DNA from: Pseudomonas sp. efr-133-TYG-5
Lineage (GTDB): Bacteria > Pseudomonadota > Gammaproteobacteria > Pseudomonadales > Pseudomonadaceae
DNA: 64,000 nt
Direction of reading: 5' to 3'
Assembly: GCF_030209175.1 (NCBI RefSeq)
Contig: NZ_JARVSM010000001.1
Location: 1-64,000 of the forward strand
Each line of letters begins with the position of its first letter. Positions within the stretch are counted from its first letter, which is position 1. The position numbers were made by a program, and so were the translations under genes. The notes under the pieces are model-generated. The model did no database searches and was not told where the DNA came from. It worked only from the letters and a program-made list of their open reading frames with translations. Positions 53,809 through 62,960 of the stretch are shown here, in pieces.

Positions 53809-55239
53809 ATGCACCGCATTGAACACATCTACATCAACGGCGAGTTCGTCGTCCCGCACGGCCAGGAATGGTTCGACCTGCATAACCCCAGCACCGAGGA
53901 GGTCATCGGTCAGGTGCGCCTGGGCGACGCACTCGACGCACGACGGGCCATCGCAGCGGCGAAGGCGGCGTTTCCGGCCTGGTCGCGTACCACACGGGAG
54001 GAACGCGTTGCCGCGCTGCAACGCATGCACCGGGCCGTGGTGGCCCGGGAGGAGGAGCTGCTGCAAGCCGTCCTTGTTGAATACGGCGCACCTTCGAGTC
54101 GTGGACGCTGGATGGCCACCTATCCGGCTGAAGTGATTGCCCAGGCAATCGATGCGCTGCAGGCCTTCGATTTCGAGGAACAGGCCGGCATGGCCAGGGT
54201 CATTCTGACGCCTGTGGGCGTCAGCGGTCTGATCACGCCGTGGAACAGCAATGCCGGCTTCATTTGCAACAAACTCGCAACCGCGTTGGCGACAGGCTGC
54301 ACAGCGGTGATCAAACCCAGCGAGATGAGCGCGTTGCAGACGCAGGTGGTGTTGCAAGCGTTGCACGAGGCGGATCTGCCGCCAGGGGTGTTCAATCTGG
54401 TCAACGGGCGCGGCGATGTGGTGGGAGAGGAAATCGCCCGTCATCCCGACGTGGCGAAAATCTCCTTCACCGGTTCATCCGCTGTCGGCCAGCATCTGGT
54501 CAGAACCGCTGCCGCCACCCTGAAACGGGTGACGCTGGAACTGGGCGGCAAGTCGCCCACCGTGGTGCTCGACGATGCGGATTTCCACGCGGTGATGCCG
54601 ATGGTGTTGCAAGCCGGATTTCTCAACAGTGGCCAGGCGTGCATCGCCGGTACACGTATCCTTGTGCCGCGCACGCGACTGGGGGAATTCGAGAGGGTAG
54701 CGAAGGCGCATGTGTCACAGATTCAATCGGGGGATCCGCATGACGCGGCAACCGACATCGGCCCGATGGTCAGCCAGAAACAATGGGAGCGAGTGCAGCG
54801 CTACATTCGTATCGGTCAGGAAGAGGGCGCGCGGTTGCTGGCCGGTGGTGAAGGTCGTCCGGCGGGCCTTGACGGCGGATGGTTCGTCAAACCCACGCTC
54901 TTCACGGATGCGCACAACGGCATGCGCATCGCGCGGGAAGAAATTTTCGGCCCCGTGCTGACGATCATTCCGTATGAGGATGACGCCGACGCGATCAGCA
55001 TTGCCAACGATACGGACTATGGCCTGAGCGCCCTGGTGTTGGGCAAAAGCCCCGAGCGCTGTGTGAAGATCGCCCGTCAGATCGAGGCGGGACGCGTGCT
55101 GATCAACACGCTGGCCCATGAGCCACGGGCGCCTTTCGGCGGATTCAAGCAATCCGGCCTTGGCCGGGAAATGGGTAAGTGGGGGATGAGCGCCTACCTG
55201 GAGCCGAAGACGCTGGTGGTGTCCGACCCGTTGAAATAA
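53809..55239 (+). CDS. Aldehyde dehydrogenase family protein
   Basis: About 476 residues. NAD-dependent aldehyde dehydrogenase fold: TPWNSNAGFICNK (cofactor binding), FTGSSAVGQ, the general base in ELGGKSP near residue 246, and the catalytic cysteine in NSGQACIAGTR near 280. EEIFGPVL and PFGGFKQSGLGREMG complete the signature. I prefer ATG 53809 to 53803 because GAGCGAGGA then has normal spacing. The substrate is unknown; the partner LysR suggests an inducible catabolic or detoxifying role. Confidence 0.92.
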   Translation: MHRIEHIYINGEFVVPHGQEWFDLHNPSTEEVIGQVRLGDALDARRAIAAAKAAFPAWSRTTREERVAALQRMHRAVVAREEELLQAVLVEYGAPSSRGRWMATYPAEVIAQAIDALQAFDFEEQAGMARVILTPVGVSGLITPWNSNAGFICNKLATALATGCTAVIKPSEMSALQTQVVLQALHEADLPPGVFNLVNGRGDVVGEEIARHPDVAKISFTGSSAVGQHLVRTAAATLKRVTLELGGKSPTVVLDDADFHAVMPMVLQAGFLNSGQACIAGTRILVPRTRLGEFERVAKAHVSQIQSGDPHDAATDIGPMVSQKQWERVQRYIRIGQEEGARLLAGGEGRPAGLDGGWFVKPTLFTDAHNGMRIAREEIFGPVLTIIPYEDDADAISIANDTDYGLSALVLGKSPERCVKIARQIEAGRVLINTLAHEPRAPFGGFKQSGLGREMGKWGMSAYLEPKTLVVSDPLK

Positions 55240-55261
55240 CCGGGTCGGGGGTTGCTGATGG

Positions 55262-56428
55262 TCACACCGCTGGCGCGGCAATCGTTCTGGAGCGCCAGGC
55301 AAAAGCCAGCACCATCAGCAGCCCGAGGCCGGCCATGGCCGCCCCGGCCAGGGAAATCGCCGGGTAACCCAGGCCGCTGTTGATCACCGCGCCACCGAGC
55401 GCCGCGCCAATCGCGTTGCCGAAGTTGAATGCGCCGATGTTCACCGCCGAGGCGAGATTGGGCGCGTCCTTGGCCGCTTCCATGACGCGCATCTGCAGCG
55501 GCGGCACCAGGGCGAAGCTGGCGATCCCCCAGATCAGGATGGCCACGGCGGCCGGCAGCGGCCAACGCATCAGTACGGTGAACGCCAGCAGGACCACGAT
55601 CAGCACGCTGAGCGAGGCGATCAGGGTGCGATCGATCGAGCGGTCAGCAGCCTTGCCGCCCCACATGTTGCCCAGCGTCAACCCGACGCCGTACAGCACC
55701 AGCATGGCGGTGATGTACGCGGTGGATGCATGGGTTTCGCTGCTGAGGATCGGCGCGATGTAGGTGAAAACGGTGAACATCGCACTCGAGCCGACGACGG
55801 TCAGCGCCAGTGCGCCCAGCACCGGACCGCGCCCGAGGACGCGGATTTCCGCCAGCACACCCACACCTTTCGGTGCCGGCAGGTTGGGCAGGGCGAACCA
55901 CAACGCAGCCATGGTGATGAAGCCGAGAGCGGTAATTCCCCAGAACGCGGTGCGCCAGCCGAACAGTTCGCCAAACCAGGCGGCCAGCGGTACACCGCCG
56001 ATGGTCGCCAGGGTCAGGCCCATGAACATCGCGGCTACCGCTCCGGCACGTTTTTCCGGGGCGACCACGCTGGCGGCGACGATGGAGCCGACGCCGAAGA
56101 ACGCGCCATGGTTCAGCGAGGTCACCACCCGGGCGACCATGAGGCTGGAGTAATCGGTGGCCAGCGCCGACATCAGGTTGCCCAGGGTGAAAATCGCCAT
56201 GAGCCCGATCAGCAGGTAGCGCCGGGGGATCCGGCCGGTAGTCAGGGTCATCAGCGGCGCGCCGAGCAATACGCCCAGCGCATAGGCACTGACCAGCAAA
56301 CCGGCGGCGGGAATGGAAACACCGAGGTCGGCAGCGATACCCGGCAACATGCCCATGGGGGCGAACTCTGTTACGCCGATGCCAAAGGCACCGACGGCGA
56401 GTGCAACAAGGGGTGGATTGATACGCAT
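55262..56428 (-). CDS. MFS transporter (drug/arabinose efflux type)
   Basis: A 388-residue major-facilitator protein with about twelve hydrophobic helices. LASAVNIGAFNFGNAIGAAL in the C-terminal half is typical of the DHA1/AraJ-like efflux group. ATG 56428 follows AAGGAGCTTTCC; the frame is open to 56779 without coding-like sequence. It is divergent from a LysR gene, the usual arrangement for an efflux pump with its own regulator. The exported compound is unknown. Confidence 0.92.
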   Translation of the reverse strand: MRINPPLVALAVGAFGIGVTEFAPMGMLPGIAADLGVSIPAAGLLVSAYALGVLLGAPLMTLTTGRIPRRYLLIGLMAIFTLGNLMSALATDYSSLMVARVVTSLNHGAFFGVGSIVAASVVAPEKRAGAVAAMFMGLTLATIGGVPLAAWFGELFGWRTAFWGITALGFITMAALWFALPNLPAPKGVGVLAEIRVLGRGPVLGALALTVVGSSAMFTVFTYIAPILSSETHASTAYITAMLVLYGVGLTLGNMWGGKAADRSIDRTLIASLSVLIVVLLAFTVLMRWPLPAAVAILIWGIASFALVPPLQMRVMEAAKDAPNLASAVNIGAFNFGNAIGAALGGAVINSGLGYPAISLAGAAMAGLGLLMVLAFAWRSRTIAAPAV

Positions 56429-56522
56429 GGAAAGCTCCTTATCTATGCCGCAGATGCTACGATCCAGGCTTTTGATCCGGTAGATAGCATTTTTGGTAAT
56501 CAGCTTTGCGCGGGAGGCACAA

Positions 56523-57416
56523 GTGGATTTCAACGGCAGGTCGGGTGAGATGAGCGTGTTCGTCACCGTGGCGCAGGAAGGCAGCCTGTCAGCCGCTGCG
56601 CGTGCCCTGGGCCTGACACCCTCGGCAGTCAGCCGGATCATCGCGCGCACCGAGCAGCGTCTTGGCACCCGCCTGCTGTTGCGCACCACCCGGGCGATCA
56701 CGTTCACCGCCGAGGGCGAAGCGTTCCTGCGCGGTGCCCGGCGGATCCTGGCGGACATGGACGAGGTCGAAGAAGCCATCGCCGATCAGGGCGTACCCCG
56801 GGGGCGATTGCGGGTCAGTGCCGCCCTTGGCCATGGGCGGCTGGCCATCGTTCCCTTGGTCGCCGCCTTCAGCGCGCGTTACCCGAACATCGTCGTCGAC
56901 CTCACCCTCGGCGACGAGGTGGTCGACATTCTCGGCGGCCAGGCGGACATCGCCATACGCTTCGGCCATTTGCCCGACAGCCCGCTGACCGCCCGGCGGA
57001 TCGGCGACACCGGCCAGGTGGTGGTGGCCTCGCCGGCGTATCTGCAGCGTCACGGCAGCCCTCAGGAACCGGAAGACCTGCTCCGGCACAACTGCCTGCG
57101 GTTCAATTTCCGTCGTGCCGAACCCAACTGGCCGTTTACCCGCGACGGCAGGGAGTTTTCCCTGAAGGTCAGCGGCAACATCGAATGCAGCAGTGGTGAA
57201 GCTCTGGCACAACTGGCGCGGGTTGGCGCCGGGATTGCGCGGATCGGTGAATTCACTGTCAGCGAAGATCTGCAACGCGGCGAACTGATACCGCTGCTGG
57301 AAGCCTGGAACCCCGGCGATCGGGAACCGATTCATGCGGTGTTCGTCGGTGGCCCGGCAATGCCGGCGCGAGTGCGCCTGTTCGTGGACTTCTTGCTCGA
57401 ACATCACCGCATGTAA
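56523..57416 (+). CDS. LysR-family transcriptional regulator
   Basis: About 297 residues starting at GTG 56523 with GGGAGG seven to eleven bases upstream. The helix-turn-helix is at about residues 8-65 (SLSAAARALGLTPSAVSRII) and the effector-binding domain at about 90-290. It is divergent from the MFS transporter with a 94-base gap and very likely controls it. It is a CrgA-like subtype (RLRVSAALGHGRLAIVPLVA). Confidence 0.9.
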   Translation: MDFNGRSGEMSVFVTVAQEGSLSAAARALGLTPSAVSRIIARTEQRLGTRLLLRTTRAITFTAEGEAFLRGARRILADMDEVEEAIADQGVPRGRLRVSAALGHGRLAIVPLVAAFSARYPNIVVDLTLGDEVVDILGGQADIAIRFGHLPDSPLTARRIGDTGQVVVASPAYLQRHGSPQEPEDLLRHNCLRFNFRRAEPNWPFTRDGREFSLKVSGNIECSSGEALAQLARVGAGIARIGEFTVSEDLQRGELIPLLEAWNPGDREPIHAVFVGGPAMPARVRLFVDFLLEHHRM

Positions 57417-57479
57417 GCGGCGCTCCACGCGGTCGGCGCGGTAACAGTGGCGCGCTGACCCCGGCGTCTATATCCGCGC

Positions 57480-57543
57480 AAAAAAAAGTCTGCGCCTCGC
57501 GCCTGCCCGCCGGTCAATGCGGCGGAACAGGGGCGAGGCGCAG
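57480..57543 (-). terminator. Terminator of the minus-strand MBL-fold operon
   Basis: On the minus strand CTGCGCCTCGC (57543-57533) pairs with GCGAGGCGCAG (57500-57490), and a run of T follows (A run at 57480-57487 on the plus strand). A small inner GCCGCATTG-type hairpin is enclosed. It lies about 20 bases after the stop of the MBL-fold gene. Confidence 0.75.
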
Positions 57544-57562
57544 GCCTGGTACGCAAGGTCGA

Positions 57563-58495
57563 TCAATAGTCCCAGAACGCCGCAATCCAGCGGAAGGCCT
57601 CGCCGTCGACCGCCACGCGACCGACCGAAGGGAAGGGCAGGTGCGTGGCGACGAACAACTCGCCACTCGCTGCGGCTTCCTGCAGCAGGCGCACACGCAC
57701 GTGCACCGATTCTTGCGGATCGTGCTCGAAGCCGTTGTGCCACTCAGGGTGGTCGAAGGCCACCGGGAACAGGGCGTCGCCGGCGAAAGTCAGGCGTTCA
57801 CCGCCGGAGTTCACGTAGACCACACAATGGCCGGGCGTATGCCCGCCGGTCATCTTGGCGACCACACCCGGGGCCACCTGGTACTCAGTGTCGAAGATGT
57901 GCAATTTGCTGCGGTACTGCTCGATGAACTGTCTGGCGGTTTTGCGCAGGACATCGGGCACCGGTTGCGGCATCTCGGTCTGGGTGAAGTCGGGCGTGCT
58001 CCAGAAGTCGACTTCGGTGGCGGTGACGTGGATGCGGATATCGTCACGCAGACGCTTCCTCACGTCTTCGACGAGCAGGCCGCCAACGTGGTCCATGTGC
58101 ATGTGGGTGATGATCACGTCAGTGATCGACCCGAGCTCGACACCGGCAGCCTCGAGACGCTTGGGGAACTGCCCGGCACGCGGGAATCCCGGAAACTGCC
58201 CGCCGAGCCCGGCGTCGACGAGGATGGTCTGCTCGCCGCTGCGTACCACCAGCACGTTCAGCGCCCAGTCGAACATGTCCGGGCCCAGGTGCATGTCTTT
58301 GAACCATGCCGCGCGGGCTTGCGGATCGGCGTTGGTCGACATGGTTTCGGTTGGCAGCGGCAGCACGCCGTCACTGATCACCATGACGTCGATGTCGCCG
58401 AGCCGCAGAGCATAGCGCGAGGGCACCAGTTCTTCAGTAGGCGCTGGTTGTGAGGCATCGTCCTGCCGGGTGAAGGTTGTCAGAGGCATGTTCAT
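57563..58495 (-). CDS. Metallo-beta-lactamase-fold hydrolase
   Basis: A 310-residue MBL-fold enzyme with the metal motif THMHMDH (His131, His133, Asp135, His136). GGHTPGHCVVYV and FAGDALFP supply further ligands. The N-terminal GDIDVMVISDGVLPLP is typical of a group close to quorum-quenching lactonases and methyl-parathion hydrolase-like proteins. The substrate is unknown. ATG 58495 has AGGAG seven bases upstream. It lies 63 bases downstream of the flavoprotein gene on the same strand, so the two form an operon. Confidence 0.88.
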   Translation of the reverse strand: MNMPLTTFTRQDDASQPAPTEELVPSRYALRLGDIDVMVISDGVLPLPTETMSTNADPQARAAWFKDMHLGPDMFDWALNVLVVRSGEQTILVDAGLGGQFPGFPRAGQFPKRLEAAGVELGSITDVIITHMHMDHVGGLLVEDVRKRLRDDIRIHVTATEVDFWSTPDFTQTEMPQPVPDVLRKTARQFIEQYRSKLHIFDTEYQVAPGVVAKMTGGHTPGHCVVYVNSGGERLTFAGDALFPVAFDHPEWHNGFEHDPQESVHVRVRLLQEAAASGELFVATHLPFPSVGRVAVDGEAFRWIAAFWDY

Positions 58496-58558
58496 GTTCG
58501 TTCTCCTGTGGTGTGGCGCGAATGTCACGTTCGCGAAGGCATGGCGAGTGCGCGAGGC

Positions 58559-59761
58559 TCAGGCCACCGGGATCAGCGGATCGGCGGCGGCCAGCGCGGC
58601 TTGGCGGTCGGCGGCCGGTGGGTAGATCCACACGGTGTTGATTTGCGTCTTGAGTTGCTTGGCCTCCTCGCCAACCAGTTTCAGCTGACGATCCCAGCCT
58701 TCGGTGTACACCGCGCCCCACGCGCCCAGGTCCAGGCAGGTGACGTACTTGGGTTGGCGGTAGGGCATTGGCGCGACGCCGAGCATGTCCGCCGCCGCGT
58801 TGTTGCCGGCGTAGCGGCCGAGGCTGATGGCGTGCTGGCAGGACATCGCGGCGTAATTGCCGAGGTCGTCAGTGGCGGCATAGGCCACATCACCGGCGGC
58901 GAATACGTTGTCCTGGCCACGCACCTTGAGGTTGCCGTCAACGTGCAGACGGCCGAGGCCATCGCGCTCGCCGGTGAGCTGTTCGGTGAGCGCGCTGGCG
59001 CGGAAACCGACGGTCCAGATCACCGTGTGGCTCTCTATATGACGACCGTCGGCGAGGGTCACGCCGTTGGCGTCCAGCGACGCAACCGTCGCCCCGGTGA
59101 TCCACTCGATGCCCAGTGCCTCGGACGCCTGAACGATCGAAGGACGGATGCCGTCGCCCATGGTCGCGGCGATACCTGCACTGCGATCGACGACGATCAC
59201 CCGCACGTCTTCGTCGGCGCCCAGCACCGCACGCAGGCGGGCGGGCATTTCCGTGGCGGTCTCGATGCCCGTGAAGCCGCCACCGGCAACCACGACGGTG
59301 TTGCGGGCGCGGCTGGCCGGTTGCTTGCCGAGTGACAGCAGATGACGTTCCAGGCGCGCCGCCGATTCGATCTGGTCGACGTTGAAGGCGTACTCGCTCA
59401 GGCCCGGGACCGGTGGGCGCGACAGTTGGCTGCCGGAGGCCAGGATCAGTTTGTCGTAGCTCAGTTCGCCAGGGCGCCCGGCTTCATCGCGATAGCCGAC
59501 GCGGCGTGTCTGTTCATCGATGCGCTCGGCGGTGCCTTTGACGAAACTCACGTTCACCGCGTCGAGCAGCGCATCCAGCGGGGCGAACATGCTGTGCACA
59601 TCAGGCTCGTAGAAGCGCGGACGAATGCGCAGCTCGGCTTGCGGTGCCAGCAGGGTGATTTCCACGTCCTGGCGGTCATGCATGTCCAGCAGGCGGGCGG
59701 CGCTCAGGGCGCTCCACAGACCGCCGAACCCTGCGCCAATAACCAGAAGTTGCTGTTTCAT
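58559..59761 (-). CDS. NDH-2-like FAD-dependent oxidoreductase
   Basis: A 400-residue pyridine-nucleotide-disulphide-family flavoprotein. An FAD-binding GAGFGGL motif lies at the N-terminus (residues 9-15) and a second, NAD(P)-binding VVVAGGGFTGIETATEM near 155-171. GQDNVFAAGDVA holds the FAD-ribityl Asp near 310. It resembles type II NADH:quinone dehydrogenases but lacks an evident membrane-anchoring tail, so a soluble NAD(P)H oxidase or reductase is possible. ATG 59761 is preceded by GGGAGCAC. It is co-transcribed with the MBL-fold gene. A TATACN4GTATA-like palindrome lies about 190 bases upstream. Confidence 0.88.
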   Translation of the reverse strand: MKQQLLVIGAGFGGLWSALSAARLLDMHDRQDVEITLLAPQAELRIRPRFYEPDVHSMFAPLDALLDAVNVSFVKGTAERIDEQTRRVGYRDEAGRPGELSYDKLILASGSQLSRPPVPGLSEYAFNVDQIESAARLERHLLSLGKQPASRARNTVVVAGGGFTGIETATEMPARLRAVLGADEDVRVIVVDRSAGIAATMGDGIRPSIVQASEALGIEWITGATVASLDANGVTLADGRHIESHTVIWTVGFRASALTEQLTGERDGLGRLHVDGNLKVRGQDNVFAAGDVAYAATDDLGNYAAMSCQHAISLGRYAGNNAAADMLGVAPMPYRQPKYVTCLDLGAWGAVYTEGWDRQLKLVGEEAKQLKTQINTVWIYPPAADRQAALAAADPLIPVA

Positions 59762-59949
59762 GATGTGCTCCCGACTCGAATGGATGAATGAAACTTGAAG
59801 CAGGCGTTCAAGTTCGCATGACGATCTATCGCAGTTCCGAGATTGAGGTTCTGGGAGCAATCGTCCGCTGTGGGTTCATGCTAGGGCGGACAACTTCGCC
59901 GCGCACTTCTCCATCGGTGTGGGCGCATTACGCATGCGTTCAACGGCGC

Positions 59950-59963
59950 TATACGAAGGTATA
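59950..59963. promoter_or_regulatory. Operator-like palindrome TATACGAAGGTATA
   Basis: This near-palindrome lies in the gap between the flavoprotein gene (start 59761) and the receiver gene (stop 59987). It differs by two bases from the perfect copy at 60445-60458, so both may be bound by the same regulator. FixJ/NarL-type factors recognise TAC-type inverted heptamers, and a FixJ-type gene lies at 62961. Confidence 0.5.
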
Positions 59964-59986
59964 GGGAGGCAAGTTGCAGAGGCAGA

Positions 59987-60376
59987 TCAGTGAGTCTTGC
60001 GCACGGCTGCTTCTATGCAGTCGAGCAACCGGTCCGGCTCGAACGGCTTGCGCAGGCAGGCGATCACGCCGGGCATGTTCGGCGTGATCCGCAGGTTTTC
60101 CCCCGGGAAGGCGGTGATGAAGATCACCGGGATGTGCAGGCCGCGAGCGCGCAATGCGTCATACAACTGCACACCGCACATGCCGGGCATCTGCACGTCG
60201 CAGATCAGGCAACGGGCGAGCAGCGGGCCTTCGGAGTCGAGGAATTCCCGGGCGGCGGCGTAGGTTCGCGCCTGATAGCCGATGGAACGCAGCAAGCCCT
60301 CCAGGGCGATGCGCAGGGATTCATCGTCGTCGACCACGGCGATGACCAGGTTTTTGCGAGCGTGATGGTTTTGCAT
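59987..60376 (-). CDS. Stand-alone receiver-domain response regulator
   Basis: About 129 residues with only a CheY-like receiver. The acidic pocket is VVDDDES (residues 14-20), the phospho-acceptor Asp60 lies in CLICDVQMPG, and the conserved Lys is in LRKPF. There is no output domain. The first 50 residues are very similar to the receiver of the FixJ-type regulator at 62961, so both may take phosphate from one kinase. ATG 60376 is assumed; GTG 60388 is possible. Its promoter region contains the TATACC-type palindromes. Confidence 0.85.
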   Translation of the reverse strand: MQNHHARKNLVIAVVDDDESLRIALEGLLRSIGYQARTYAAAREFLDSEGPLLARCLICDVQMPGMCGVQLYDALRARGLHIPVIFITAFPGENLRITPNMPGVIACLRKPFEPDRLLDCIEAAVRKTH

Positions 60377-60444
60377 TGTGTCGGGCACTCATGGCGGCGC
60401 CTGCCGTACTTGCAAGATACGCCGTCACCCCGGGCGGAGAAGTT

Positions 60445-60458
60445 ATACCTAGGTATAA
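60445..60458. promoter_or_regulatory. Perfect palindrome TATACCTAGGTATA
   Basis: The 14-base perfect palindrome extends to 16 bases with one T and one A outside (60444-60459). It lies 69 bases upstream of the receiver gene start, on the shared gap with the LysR gene. Related copies occur at 59950 and 60537. Confidence 0.6.
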
Positions 60459-60536
60459 GCCAACCAGGCCTTGGTATCGAATACTTCCATAGCCAAGCGC
60501 CGTTCAATTGCCGGTTCAACAAAAACGCTCAGCGAA

Positions 60537-60550
60537 GATACCCAAGTATA
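60537..60550. promoter_or_regulatory. Diverged palindrome copy GATACCCAAGTATA
   Basis: It matches the perfect palindrome at 60445 at 11 of 14 positions and lies 92 bases from it. A further inverted repeat, TATCCAACGGATA, is at 60559-60571. Together they make a candidate regulatory patch upstream of the LysR gene. Confidence 0.45.
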
Positions 60551-60701
60551 ACGACGACTATCCAACGGATAATTTTGCTGCCCCGATGTACAAAAGACGC
60601 CGGCGCTGCATCGGCATACGCTGGCCACATTGCCCCTGCGCGTGTTCCGACATTGCGCTCTTGCGCTGTTCGAATCCAACTTCTCCCGACAGGCCGACAG
60701 C

Positions 60702-61637
60702 ATGAACAGAAACGATCTACGGCATGCCGACATCAATCTGCTGGTGGTTTTTGAAACCATGATGCGCGAGCGTAACGTGACCCGTGCAGGGGAGCGCCTG
60801 TTTCTCAGTCAGGCCGCCGTCAGCGGCGCACTGGCGCGACTGCGAGCCATGTTCGACGATGCCTTGTTCATCCGCACCGGCCGGCTGATGGAGCCGACGG
60901 CTCGCGCCGAAGAAATCCACGCGCGCCTGACCCCGGCACTCGAAGGCATTGCCCAAGCCCTGAGTTGCAGCCAGACATTCGATCCGCGCAGCAGCGACGC
61001 CTGCTTCCACGTCGGGCTTTCTGACGATGTCGAGTACGCACTGTTGCCGACGCTGCTCAAGCCGCTGCGCAGCGAGGCGCCGAACGTCACGCTGGTGGTG
61101 CATCGGGTGGATCAGTGGCAGTTGCCGCAGTTGCTGGCCAACGGTGACATCTCCGTGGGCATCAGCCTTGCGCAGGAACTGCCGGCCAACTCGCGCTGCC
61201 GTCGTCTGCGCCCGATGAAATCGCGAGTGCTGCGCGCCGATTCGGCCAGTGGCCCGCTGTCTCTGGAGGAGTTCTGCCGGCGCCCGCACGTGGTGGTCTC
61301 GACGCAGGGCAGCGTGACCGACGAGGTCGACCGCGCGCTGGCCCGCCTGGGGCGGCAGCGGCGGGTGGTGCTGGCGGTCTCGCAATGCAGCGTGTTGCCT
61401 GGGGTACTGGCGGGCAGTGATTTGCTCGCCGTGGTGCCGGATTATGTGGCGCAGACACTGCTGGCCCATCCAGGGCTGTACAGCGATTGCGCGCCGCTGT
61501 CACTGGCGAGCCCGGACCTGTGCATGGCCTGGCGCGGCACCCATCACGATGACCCGCGCGAGCGTTGGCTGCGCGATTGTTTTTCTCGTCACCTGGCGCA
61601 GCCGGTCGAGCGCCCGCGGGTGTTGGCAGTGGCGTGA
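60702..61637 (+). CDS. LysR-family transcriptional regulator
   Basis: A 311-residue LysR protein from ATG 60702 (MNRNDLRHADINLLVVFETM). The helix-turn-helix is at about residues 22-66 (NVTRAGERLFLSQAAVSGAL) and the effector domain at about 95-300. The HADINLL start and SQAAVSGALARLR motif are those of NahR/LinR/SyrM-type regulators. It is divergent from the receiver gene; its targets are not evident. It converges on the GlxA-type gene with only nine bases between stops. Confidence 0.9.
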   Translation: MNRNDLRHADINLLVVFETMMRERNVTRAGERLFLSQAAVSGALARLRAMFDDALFIRTGRLMEPTARAEEIHARLTPALEGIAQALSCSQTFDPRSSDACFHVGLSDDVEYALLPTLLKPLRSEAPNVTLVVHRVDQWQLPQLLANGDISVGISLAQELPANSRCRRLRPMKSRVLRADSASGPLSLEEFCRRPHVVVSTQGSVTDEVDRALARLGRQRRVVLAVSQCSVLPGVLAGSDLLAVVPDYVAQTLLAHPGLYSDCAPLSLASPDLCMAWRGTHHDDPRERWLRDCFSRHLAQPVERPRVLAVA

Positions 61638-61646
61638 AACAGGGTG

Positions 61647-62669
61647 TCAGTCGGCACGGCTGAAGCGGCTGCGGTAGTCGCGCGGGGAAATGGCCAGGTG
61701 GCGCTGGAACGTGGTGCGCAGACGTTCTTCGTCGGCGAAACCGCAGGCGCGGGCGATCTGTTCGATGTTGCGCGGCGAGTTCTCCAGCAGACGCTTCGCC
61801 GCCTCTACGCGCAGCAGCTCGATGGCCTTGGCGGGTGTGCGTCCGGTGTGCTGTTTGTACACCCGGGAGAAGTTGCGCAGGCTCATCTTCGCCTGTGCCG
61901 CGAGGCGCTCCACGGTCAGTTCCGGATCGCCGAGGTGTTCGGCCAGCCACACGTGCAAATCGTCGAATGCCGAGCGGTCCTGGGTTTGCATCTGCAACAG
62001 CGTGCTGTACTGCGCCTGCCCACCGGGGCGCTTGAGGTAGACCACCAGTTCCCGCGCCGCCTGCATGCTGATCTCGCGGCCGCAGTCGGCCTCGACCAAG
62101 GCCAGCGCCAGGTCGATGCCGGCGGTTACGCCCGCCGACGTCCACACGGCACCTTGCTGGATATAGATCGCGTCGGCATCCACTTGCAGAGCGGGGAAGC
62201 GTTGCTGCAGCGTGTCGCACATCGCCCAATGGGTGGCGGCGCGGCGGCCGTCGAGCAGGCCGGCCTTGGCCAGCAGAAACGCGCCGCTGCACACCGAGGC
62301 CACGCGCCGTGCGCTGGCGGCCTCGCGTTGCAGCCAGGCCACCAGTTCGACGTGGCTGTCCAGGGTCTCGCAGATGTCGGGGGCGCCGGGCACCACGAGG
62401 GTATCGGTGACGGCCAGATCAAGGGCGGCAAATGGGCAGGTGTCCACCGCCAGGCCCTCGACGGTGTTCACCAGGCCGCCCGCAAGGCTTGCCGTGCGCA
62501 ACTGATAGCCGGGCAAGCCGCGCTGGGAGAGTGCCTTGCTGGCCGCCCAGAACACCGTTTGCGCCCCGCTCAGGTCAAGCAGGCCCATCTGCGGGTAGGC
62601 GACAAATACCACGTCCCGTGGCCAGGGTTGAGGGTGGGTCGAGCGACGCTGGATCGGGGAAGTCGTCAT
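61647..62669 (-). CDS. GlxA-family transcriptional regulator (DJ-1/PfpI + AraC HTH)
   Basis: A 340-residue regulator. A DJ-1/PfpI-like class I amidotransferase-type domain covers about residues 18-190; its nucleophile-elbow cysteine lies in VASVCSGAFLLAKAGLL. An AraC-type DNA-binding domain follows at about 235-335 (ELTVERLAAQAKMSLRNFSR and IEQIARACGFADEERLRTTF). ATG 62669 is the start; the frame opens to 62846. Members control catabolic or stress genes, often of quaternary amines or carnitine; the target here is unknown. Confidence 0.9.
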   Translation of the reverse strand: MTTSPIQRRSTHPQPWPRDVVFVAYPQMGLLDLSGAQTVFWAASKALSQRGLPGYQLRTASLAGGLVNTVEGLAVDTCPFAALDLAVTDTLVVPGAPDICETLDSHVELVAWLQREAASARRVASVCSGAFLLAKAGLLDGRRAATHWAMCDTLQQRFPALQVDADAIYIQQGAVWTSAGVTAGIDLALALVEADCGREISMQAARELVVYLKRPGGQAQYSTLLQMQTQDRSAFDDLHVWLAEHLGDPELTVERLAAQAKMSLRNFSRVYKQHTGRTPAKAIELLRVEAAKRLLENSPRNIEQIARACGFADEERLRTTFQRHLAISPRDYRSRFSRAD

Positions 62670-62960
62670 GCAATCCTGCCTGTTCGAATGGCGGCTGAGA
62701 GAGGGCAGCGCCGGGCGTTTGCAACGCGGTGGGGCTGGCCGTTTTTCAGGGGTTTCTGGCCTAACCACCGCGCGTGCCGGCGTGCTAGTTTTGCTCGACG
62801 GGCAACTCCTTGTGCCAGCGCGCGCTGGCGGGCCTGAGGCCTGCAATCACTGGCCAGGCGCTCCGTGACCGCCTGGCTGGCGCATTGTCGTGGCTGTCAT
62901 CATGAACTATCTTTTTTGACCTGCACACTGCCGGTGATGCGGTCCCGTCAAGGAGGCAAG

